NCBI GenBank assembly: GCA_937897085.1
Contig: CALCOR010000033.1
Span: 1 to 5,134 of the forward strand
From: an uncultured euryarchaeote
Lineage (GTDB): Archaea > Thermoplasmatota > Poseidoniia > Poseidoniales > Thalassarchaeaceae
DNA length: 5,134 bases
Direction of reading: 5' to 3'
The notes under the pieces are model-generated. The model was given only the letters and a program-made list of their open reading frames with translations. It made no database searches and had not been told where the DNA came from. Both the position numbers and the translations under genes were made by a program. Below, piece after piece: positions 1 through 5,134 of this stretch (positions within the stretch are counted from its first letter, which is position 1; each line of letters begins with the position of its first letter).

Positions 1-903
1 ATCCAATGCCCATGAGCCGGCGAAGTCGCCCGGTCGCATCAGCCAGTTCCGGTCGCGCTGACCCCTGCCCTCAGTCTGGGACTTGGTGAACAGGCGTTCT
101 CCGGCCCCCGCTCCGCTACTGAGCAGTCGAGTATTGGTCGAGTCGACCTTCTCGGTCCACTCGGGCGTTCGTCCACCCCACGGAATCCAAGCTGCGAACG
201 CGGTCAGCCGTTCGTCCCCACCGAGCCTCGCGCACGCGAGCGTGCGTGTTGCGAATCCCATCCGGCGCCAGCGGGTCTGTGCGAGTTCCCCGCGCGCCGT
301 GTCAGCGTGCACGAGCAGCACCACCCCTCCTTCGGCGAGCACATCCGGGCGGGCAACGAGCGCGGCGAGCAGCATACCTGTCCAACCCGACTCTCCAGCA
401 AGATCGAGCAAGCCAGCATCTTCGAGAGGCCCCAGCCTGCCCGACTCCGTGACCCCAGGGCTTCCCCTCGACTCGCCGCCGTCGAGATAGGGGGTGTTCC
501 AGCAGATGACGTCGAACGGTCCGGCCACGCCGTCTGGCCAGGAACCATCCTCGCCTATTCCCGCTTCGACCACGTCGACTCTCTCTTCGACCCCGGCACG
601 TGCCGCGTTTCCTCGACTCGCTGCAACCGCCAGCGGGTTGACGTCGCAGGCGACCACGCGCATTCCGCGCAGCGCGGCGGCGATGGCTGCCGCTCCGCAA
701 CCGCAACCGATCTCGAGCAGGCGCGCTTCAGGGCGGATTCTCAGTTCAGCGAGCGCCGCGTCGAGCAGTTCAGTGTCCTCTCGCGGCGGGTACACTGTCG
801 CTGGAACAGCCACTCGGCAAGGTGGAGCGTCGGCCCCTCTGAAAACCAACTCAATTGCAGCACGGCTCTGCAATTCCAGTTCACGGGATTGCTGGTCGCC
901 CAT
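1..903 (-). CDS. HemK/PrmC-like methyltransferase fused to biotin-protein ligase domain (C-terminus beyond window)
   Basis: This reading frame is open from the ATG at 903 to the window edge (301 codons, no stop). Residues about 37-235 form a class I SAM-dependent methyltransferase of the HemK/PrmC/Mtq2 type. They show an N-terminal VYPPREDTELL, like the V/M-YEPAEDSxLL of archaeal HemK-related proteins, the SAM-binding loop EIGCGCG at 64-70, the acidic ACDVNP at 85-90, and the catalytic-type motif NTPY at 136-139. Known family members methylate the glutamine of the GGQ motif in release factors; here that substrate is inferred. After a linker, residues 252-301 read as the start of a BirA-type catalytic domain: VDSTN at 253-257 and QTEGRGQRDRNW at 276-287, matching the STN and QxxGRGRRGRxW signatures of enzymes that make biotinyl-AMP and load biotin on carboxylase carrier proteins. 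No ATG, GTG or TTG codon lies in frame between Met215 and Met289, so the ligase is unlikely to be separately started. The frame is open further upstream, with a possible GTG at 1089, but the family alignment favours the ATG at 903. No good Shine-Dalgarno precedes it, so the start is not certain. Confidence 0.85.
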   Translation of the reverse strand, partial: MGDQQSRELELQSRAAIELVFRGADAPPCRVAVPATVYPPREDTELLDAALAELRIRPEARLLEIGCGCGAAAIAAALRGMRVVACDVNPLAVAASRGNAARAGVEERVDVVEAGIGEDGSWPDGVAGPFDVICWNTPYLDGGESRGSPGVTESGRLGPLEDAGLLDLAGESGWTGMLLAALVARPDVLAEGGVVLLVHADTARGELAQTRWRRMGFATRTLACARLGGDERLTAFAAWIPWGGRTPEWTEKVDSTNTRLLSSGAGAGERLFTKSQTEGRGQRDRNWLMRPGDFAGSWALD

Positions 904-960
904 GCTTCTTCGCGGGCCGTTGCTTCGATTAGAGCATTCCCTGCAAGATTTTCCCGCTAC

Positions 961-967
961 CTTTATG
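961..967 (-). promoter_or_regulatory. Weak candidate TATA box for the minus-strand fusion gene
   Basis: The minus strand reads CATAAAG here, in an otherwise GC-rich stretch. An archaeal TATA box centred near 964 would place the transcription start around 938-940, about 35 bases before the ATG at 903. There is no clear purine-rich BRE immediately upstream, so this is only the best available candidate. Confidence 0.2.
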
Positions 968-1062
968 CTGAAGTCGGCAGAACGGCCACTTGGGAACTCG
1001 TCCCCCAACCCTCGGATGAGACGGCGCCAATCGAGCGCCAGCCATGCCGGAGTGTTTTTGAA

Positions 1063-1084
1063 CCACCCCCCGGTCCGCGGGTGG
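1063..1084. repeat. Short inverted repeat upstream of tRNA-Lys
   Basis: CCACCC at 1063-1068 is complementary to GGGTGG at 1079-1084, giving a 6-bp stem with a 10-base loop that ends 14 bases before the tRNA. It has no T-run after it on either strand, so it does not look like a terminator. It may be a leader hairpin of the tRNA precursor or chance in GC-rich DNA. Confidence 0.3.
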
Positions 1085-1098
1085 CCCACACCAACTAT

Positions 1099-1172
1099 GG
1101 GCCTGTAGCTCAGCCAGGTAGAGCGGCCGGCTTTTAACCGGCATGTCGCGGGTTCGAACCCTGCCGGGCCCG
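1099..1172 (+). tRNA. tRNA-Lys (anticodon UUU)
   Basis: A complete cloverleaf can be folded by hand. The acceptor stem is GGGCCTG at 1099-1105 with CGGGCCC at 1165-1171 (one T-G pair), and the discriminator base is G1172. The D stem is GCTC/GAGC at 1108-1111 and 1121-1124, with GG in the loop. The anticodon stem is GCCGG/CCGGC at 1126-1130 and 1138-1142, with loop CTTTTAA carrying TTT at 1133-1135. The variable loop has five bases. The T stem is GCGGG/CCTGC around TTCGAAC at 1153-1159. No intron is present. CCA is not fully encoded: CC then T follows the discriminator, so CCA would be added after transcription, as is common in archaea. The gene lies 54 bases before rpoH on the same strand with no visible promoter between, so co-transcription with the RNA polymerase operon is possible. 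Confidence 0.96.
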
Positions 1173-1186
1173 CCTACCCAGGCGGG
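1169..1186 (+). repeat. Perfect hairpin overlapping the tRNA 3' end
   Basis: CCCGCC at 1169-1174 pairs perfectly with GGCGGG at 1181-1186 around the loop TACCCA. The left arm includes the last three acceptor-stem bases and the discriminator of the tRNA, so in a precursor RNA this hairpin and the mature acceptor stem cannot form completely at the same time. There is no T-tract after it. It could affect 3' processing or read-through into rpoH, or be incidental. Confidence 0.4.
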
Positions 1187-1226
1187 ATACAGGTCCATGG
1201 AAGGAGGGGGCCGGGGGGGTTCCAGC

Positions 1227-1814
1227 ATGGCCATCAAATCATCAACGAAAAGACGTCTGATCGACCTCGGTGTCGACGCCGACATCGCGAGCAAGTTGGC
1301 AGACGATGCCAACATGGACCAGATCAAGATGATGAGTACCAAGGAGATCGCCGCGAAGTCCGAACTCAAAGAGGGTAGTGATGGGTTCGAACACTTGATG
1401 GGCATCATTCGAGAGCAATCCGCCTCCAAGAAACGCAGTCGTTCGAAGCGTGTCACCCTTCCCACCAAGGTGACTGACGACGACGACATCCCCATGGGTG
1501 ACACCAGATTCAACGTCCTGAACCACGAGTTGGTTCCTCATCACGAGCTTGTTCCCGAGGATGAGGAAAAGGAAGCCCTGGCACCTTGGAATCTAACACA
1601 GGAGGACGCTTACGGAGATGAACGACTGGCAAAGGAACTGCTGCCGAAGATTCTGATCACCGACCCCGCGGTGCAGGTGCTCAAGGAGGTCCACGAACAG
1701 GAAGACGAGGAACTCAGAGCCGGCTGGCTGGCCAACCGTGTTGTCCGCATCATCAGGCGAAGCCCGTCAGCGGGCAAACATCTCGCTTATCGGTTGGTGG
1801 TCGAGGGGACCTGA
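1227..1814 (+). CDS. rpoH: DNA-directed RNA polymerase subunit H (Rpo5), with N-terminal extension
   Basis: This encodes the archaeal homologue of the C-terminal domain of eukaryotic RPB5, a subunit of the polymerase jaw on the downstream-DNA side. From the ATG at 1227 the protein has 195 residues. The conserved core is residues 95-193: FNVLNHELVPHHELVPEDE at 95-113, ELLPKILITDPAVQVL at 137-152, and RVVRIIRRSPSAGKHLAYRLVV at 171-192 (family pattern LPxIxxxDPvv...IxRxSxTAGxxxxYRlv). A typical archaeal RpoH is only about 80 residues and begins near this core. Here residues 1-94 form an extra region: a helical part (about 5-63, including LIDLGVDADIASKLADD), a basic patch SKKRSRSKR at 67-75, then an acidic DDDD. 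The core also has two small insertions, around 126-136 and 153-170. An in-frame ATG at 1197 would add ten glycine-rich residues and is less likely; the frame also runs back into the tRNA. A G-rich tract just before 1227 may act as a Shine-Dalgarno. It is first in an operon with rpoB. Confidence 0.93.
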   Translation: MAIKSSTKRRLIDLGVDADIASKLADDANMDQIKMMSTKEIAAKSELKEGSDGFEHLMGIIREQSASKKRSRSKRVTLPTKVTDDDDIPMGDTRFNVLNHELVPHHELVPEDEEKEALAPWNLTQEDAYGDERLAKELLPKILITDPAVQVLKEVHEQEDEELRAGWLANRVVRIIRRSPSAGKHLAYRLVVEGT

Positions 1815-1820
1815 AGGAGG
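1814..1820 (+). promoter_or_regulatory. Strong Shine-Dalgarno site for rpoB
   Basis: AAGGAGG begins on the last base of the rpoH stop codon and is seven bases before the rpoB ATG at 1828. It is a near-perfect complement to the 16S rRNA 3' end. It fixes the rpoB start and supports translation of rpoH and rpoB from one message. Confidence 0.85.
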
Positions 1821-1827
1821 AGATTGC

Positions 1828-4800
1828 ATGAAGGAGATTATCGAGACATTCTTTCGCGAGCGAAGTCTGGTGAATCACCAGATTGCATCATACGATGACT
1901 GCGTACCTAACGGGGACAACAAGATGGCACGCACTGAACAGATTGTGCGCAACATCCGCATCGGAACGGACGAGTTGGTCGAGGACGATGAGGGTGGGCT
2001 AATCAAATTGGACGTTCTAGACAATGAGATCACCATCCGCATGAAGAACATCGAAGTCGGCAACCCGACAATCCGTGAGGCAAATGGGGCAGAGCATCCG
2101 GCCAGTCCGATGGAGTGCCGCCTGCGAAAACTGACCTACATGAGCCCGGTCTTCCTAGACTTCACCATTCATCGTGACGACCACTTCGACGCTTCTGGTG
2201 AGCTAATCCCGATCTTTGAGGATAGGGTGCAGGTCGGCAACCTCCCGATCATGGTGCGCAGCCGTCGCTGCAACATGCACCCCTCGCACATCGACCTGAA
2301 GCGCAACCTCTCACCTAGCACCAGCGAAGAGGACCGCGAGCACTACATGCGGATGCTGCAGTCCAAGGGCGAGGATCAGTATGACCCCGGTGGTTACTTC
2401 ATCATCAACGGGACTGAGCGCGTCCTCATATCGATGGAGGATCTTGCTCCGAACCGTGTCACCGTCGAGATGAACAAGCGCTACACGCGCAAGACCGAGG
2501 TAGCCAAGATCTTCAGCCAGCGAGACGGTGTGCGCAAGCCCCTCACCGTGGAGAAGCGCAAGGATGGCCTGCTGATGGTCAAGATCAGCAGTGCCGGTGC
2601 CCAGGTGATTCCCGTCGTGCTGCTCATGCGAGCGCTTGGAATCGACACTGATGAGAAGATATTCTCCGCCATTTCGGCTCACACTGACGCGTTCAAGTAT
2701 GTCGTTGCCAACATCAACCATGTTCGCGATCCGGACACCAAGGACGCTTACGGAGTCGAGACGCAGGAAGAGGCGCTCAACTGGCTGGAGAAGAAGTTCG
2801 CGGCCGGACAACAGAAGGAATACCGACAGCAGCGAGTTCAGAACCTGCTCGACAAGGAGTTGCTGCCGCACCTCGGGACACTTGAGGAGAACCGCAACAA
2901 GAAGGCGATCTTCCTTGGCCGCATCGTGCGCCAGGTGCTCGAGATGGCCACCACTGACAAGGATCCCAACGACAAGGATCACTATGCAAACAAGCGCGTG
3001 CGCCTTGCAGGCGACCTCATCGAGGATTTGTTCCGGGTCAGCCTGCAGCAACTCGCCCGCGACCTCAAGTACCAACTGGAGCGGCATCACAACCGCAAGC
3101 GGGAGTTGAAGATCGGTAGTTGTCTACGACCTGATGTCCTGACTTCGAAGATCATGCACGCACTCGCCACAGGGAACTGGGTCGGCGGGAGAACCGGCGT
3201 GAGCCAGTTGCTCGATCGCACCACGTTCATCTCCGCACTCTCGCACATGCGCCGCGTCACCAGCCCACTGGTACGCAGCCAGCCGCACTTCGAAGCTCGT
3301 GACCTCCACCCGACGCAGTGGGGGCGCCTCTGCCCCAACGAGACGCCTGAAGGGCAGAACTGCGGTCTGGTGAAGAACGCCGCCCAGATGATCGACGTAT
3401 CCGAGGCCGTGTCCGAGGATGATGTCAAGCAACTGCTCGAAGAAACTGGTGTGGTGGAACCCGAGGACTGGTCCGAGGGCGCACGCGTGCACGTGAACGG
3501 CGACATCTTCGGACTCCACAAGGATCCACATAAGCTGGTTGCTCACTTCAAGCGTAGTCGCAGGCGTGGTCGAATTCGACCCGAGGTCACCATCCGCCAC
3601 GACGTCATCAACCGTGACATCTTCATCAACACAGACAAGGGACGCATCCTGCGCCCCCTGCTGGTGATTGACAACGGCAGCCTCGTCCTCACCAAGGAAC
3701 ATCTCGAGGGTCTGCGTGCCCGCGAGGTCACTTTCCGTGATCTGCTCAACGACGGTGTCGTCGAATGGGTCGACGCCGAGGAGGAGGAGGATCTACTCAT
3801 CGCGCCGCGGCCGTACGTGCTGCCGCGCCGCTCACCGAAATTCAATCGGCCAATCAACCCCGACAATGTCGAGTGGCTCAATCTCGGTAAGGAGGATATC
3901 AAGAAGGCCGATCTTCGCGTACGCGTCCAGATGCCGAACGGCGAGTGGAAAGAGGAACGCTTCAAAGAGCCGCTGTCCTACTATCAGGAGGATTTCGACG
4001 TGTTGCGTCGCACGGAGAAGCGCGCTAAAGACGTCCTCGTCTACACCCACGTCGAGATTGACCCCCAACTCATCTTGGGCGTGTGCGCCAGCCTGGTTCC
4101 CTACCCGGAGCACAACTCGACTCCGAGAGTCACTGGTGGCACTGCCATGGTCAAGCAGAGCCTCGGCCTGAGTTCCTCCAACTACCGCCTGCGCCCGGAC
4201 ACTCGTTCTCACATGCTGCACTACTCGCAACGCTCGGTGGTCGGCACACAGTCGATGTCCACTACCAACTCAATCCATCGCCCCGGTGGGCAGAACTACA
4301 TCGTCGCGGTTCTCACTCATCAGGGCTACAACATGCAGGATGCGGTCATCATGAATCGCGCTTCTGTAGAACGTGCTCTCGGCCGCTCGACATTCACTCG
4401 CACCTACACTGCTGAGCGCCGCCGCTATCCCGGCGGGCAGGTAGAGGAGATCGAGATTCCTGGAACCGGTCCTGACGAGGTGAAGGGGCGCAAGGAGAAT
4501 TACGAGTATGACCATCTGGAGTTCGATGGCCTGCCCATTCCTGAGACATTCCTGACGGGCTCCCCCGATGACCACGCCAGCGTGATGGTGGGCAAGACCA
4601 GTCCGCCTCGCTTCCTGGAAGAAGGCCATGGTGCCTTCATGATGGGACAGTATCGCCAAGAGTCGAGCATGAACGTCCGTCATGGGGAACGGGGTCACAT
4701 CGACCACGTGTTCGTCACCGAGAGCCTCGACTCGGGCAGGTTGGTGCGCATCACTCTGCGAACAGATCGTATTCCCGAACTCGGAGACAAGTTCGCCAGT

Positions 4801-5134
4801 CGCCACGGTCAGAAGGGCGTCGTCGGCCGCTTGGTAGCGACCGAGGACATGCCGTTCACCGTAGACGGCGTGGTCCCGGATCTGATAATCAATCCACACG
4901 CGATTCCCAGCCGCATGACTGTCGCCCACGTCCTCGAGATGATCGGTGGCAAGGTCGGCTCGATGGAGGGCCGTATCGTCGACGGCACCGCATTCTCAGG
5001 GGAGAAGGAAGAGTCACTGCGCGAAGGTCTGCTGCGCGGGGGTTTCAACCACACCGGCAGGGAGCAGATGATCAACGGCGAGACCGGCGAGACCTATCCT
5101 GCGAACATCTTCGTCGGCTGCATCTACTACCAGA
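1828..5134 (+). CDS. rpoB: DNA-directed RNA polymerase subunit B (Rpo2), unsplit, C-terminus beyond window
   Basis: This is the second-largest, catalytic subunit of archaeal RNA polymerase, homologous to RPB2 and bacterial beta. The window holds 1102 codons plus one base, with no stop. Landmarks in order: EDQYDPGGYFIINGTERVL at about 184-202; WVGGRTGVSQLLDR at 451-464 and LSHMRRVTSPLVRSQPHFEARDL near 471-493; CPNETPEGQNCGLVKN at 502-517; VHVNGDIFG at 554-562; VDAEEEED at 648-655; THVEIDPQLILGV at 740-752; HNSTPRVTGGTAMVKQSLG at 762-780; GYNMQDAVI at 833-841; ELGDKFASRHGQKGVVGR near 984-1001; and PDLIINPHAIPSRMTVAH near 1017-1034. The frame ends at IYYQ, which in relatives begins the hybrid-binding/clamp part, so perhaps 90-120 residues including the usual zinc site are missing. 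The chain is continuous where many euryarchaea split it into B'' and B' (near 555). Oddities are an extra ~70 residues between 660 and 738 and substitutions in two active-site motifs. It follows rpoH by 13 bases; rpoA1 would be expected next. Confidence 0.98.
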   Translation, partial: MKEIIETFFRERSLVNHQIASYDDCVPNGDNKMARTEQIVRNIRIGTDELVEDDEGGLIKLDVLDNEITIRMKNIEVGNPTIREANGAEHPASPMECRLRKLTYMSPVFLDFTIHRDDHFDASGELIPIFEDRVQVGNLPIMVRSRRCNMHPSHIDLKRNLSPSTSEEDREHYMRMLQSKGEDQYDPGGYFIINGTERVLISMEDLAPNRVTVEMNKRYTRKTEVAKIFSQRDGVRKPLTVEKRKDGLLMVKISSAGAQVIPVVLLMRALGIDTDEKIFSAISAHTDAFKYVVANINHVRDPDTKDAYGVETQEEALNWLEKKFAAGQQKEYRQQRVQNLLDKELLPHLGTLEENRNKKAIFLGRIVRQVLEMATTDKDPNDKDHYANKRVRLAGDLIEDLFRVSLQQLARDLKYQLERHHNRKRELKIGSCLRPDVLTSKIMHALATGNWVGGRTGVSQLLDRTTFISALSHMRRVTSPLVRSQPHFEARDLHPTQWGRLCPNETPEGQNCGLVKNAAQMIDVSEAVSEDDVKQLLEETGVVEPEDWSEGARVHVNGDIFGLHKDPHKLVAHFKRSRRRGRIRPEVTIRHDVINRDIFINTDKGRILRPLLVIDNGSLVLTKEHLEGLRAREVTFRDLLNDGVVEWVDAEEEEDLLIAPRPYVLPRRSPKFNRPINPDNVEWLNLGKEDIKKADLRVRVQMPNGEWKEERFKEPLSYYQEDFDVLRRTEKRAKDVLVYTHVEIDPQLILGVCASLVPYPEHNSTPRVTGGTAMVKQSLGLSSSNYRLRPDTRSHMLHYSQRSVVGTQSMSTTNSIHRPGGQNYIVAVLTHQGYNMQDAVIMNRASVERALGRSTFTRTYTAERRRYPGGQVEEIEIPGTGPDEVKGRKENYEYDHLEFDGLPIPETFLTGSPDDHASVMVGKTSPPRFLEEGHGAFMMGQYRQESSMNVRHGERGHIDHVFVTESLDSGRLVRITLRTDRIPELGDKFASRHGQKGVVGRLVATEDMPFTVDGVVPDLIINPHAIPSRMTVAHVLEMIGGKVGSMEGRIVDGTAFSGEKEESLREGLLRGGFNHTGREQMINGETGETYPANIFVGCIYYQ

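Larger units (their letters stand above)
904..1098. other. Intergenic region between the minus-strand fusion gene and tRNA-Lys
   Basis: This 195-base gap must hold the promoter of the leftward gene and probably that of the rightward tRNA/polymerase unit. I see no convincing TATA plus BRE pair. Candidates are weak: an AT-containing CATAAAG (minus strand, 961-967) and a run of five T at 1054-1058 on the plus strand, about 40 bases before the tRNA. A GC-rich inverted repeat lies at 1063-1084. Open frames through here on either strand show no recognisable protein. Confidence 0.5.

Noticed and set aside
1063..1084. Intrinsic terminator upstream of tRNA-Lys
   Set aside because: The 6-bp stem is not followed by a T-run on either strand and has a 10-base loop, so a terminator call is not supported.
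904..1089. N-terminal extension of the minus-strand fusion gene to a GTG at 1089
   Set aside because: The frame is open, but the extra ~60 residues show no family resemblance, and HemK-like proteins normally start shortly before the YxPxEDxxLL motif, which the ATG at 903 already provides.
307..1137. Long plus-strand open frame (276 codons)
   Set aside because: It lies antisense to the methyltransferase-ligase gene and runs into the tRNA. Its translation is low-complexity in Arg, Ser and Ala with no recognisable motif. Long antisense frames are expected in GC-rich coding DNA.
1143..1226. rpoH beginning at the ATG at 1143
   Set aside because: That ATG is within the variable loop region of the tRNA-Lys gene; a start downstream of the tRNA is far more likely.
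929..1513. Minus-strand open frame (194 codons) crossing the tRNA and the start of rpoH
   Set aside because: It overlaps the tRNA-Lys gene and the rpoH 5' half in antisense and shows no family signature.
1524..1559. Near-repeat HELVP-HHELVP in RpoH as a duplication
   Set aside because: Both halves match the normal RPB5 core pattern (HxLVPxHxxL), so the resemblance is probably coincidental rather than a recent duplication.
2311..3090. Minus-strand open frame (259 codons) inside rpoB
   Set aside because: It is an antisense shadow: the plus strand here encodes clear RpoB motifs, and the minus product is Leu/Val-rich without a recognisable fold signature.
4270..4929. Minus-strand open frame (219 codons) inside rpoB
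   Set aside because: It is antisense to the most conserved catalytic part of rpoB and has no independent support.

Overview
The window is archaeal, from a GC-rich genome. The decisive evidence is an RpoH (Rpo5/RPB5-type) gene followed directly by a second-largest RNA polymerase subunit of the archaeal/eukaryotic type, with an archaeal-style tRNA-Lys lacking an encoded CCA just upstream. The B subunit is one unbroken chain. Methanogens and haloarchaea split it into B'' and B', so a lineage with unsplit B is indicated. With the marine-like, acidic protein composition I lean towards Thermoplasmatota, perhaps the marine Poseidoniales, but this is inference without any database search.

Layout. 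Positions 1-903 (minus strand) hold the first 301 codons of a gene that runs off the left edge. It joins a HemK/PrmC/Mtq2-like methyltransferase to the beginning of a biotin-protein-ligase catalytic domain. Positions 904-1098 are a short intergenic stretch with no strong promoter. Positions 1099-1172 (plus strand) are tRNA-Lys(UUU). Positions 1227-1814 are rpoH, which carries a ~95-residue N-terminal extension not usual for archaeal RpoH. Positions 1828-5134 are the first 1102 codons of rpoB, cut by the right edge.

rpoH and rpoB are 13 bases apart, with a strong Shine-Dalgarno overlapping the rpoH stop, so they form an operon. In archaea it normally continues into rpoA1/rpoA2, which would lie to the right. 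The tRNA sits 54 bases before rpoH with no evident promoter between them, so tRNA and polymerase genes may share a primary transcript. The minus-strand fusion gene is a separate unit pointing away.

No mobile element, CRISPR array or clearly new multi-gene system is present. The most noteworthy points are the methyltransferase-biotin ligase fusion, its altered ligase motif, the extended RpoH, and several substitutions in RpoB at positions normally near-invariant around the polymerase active site.
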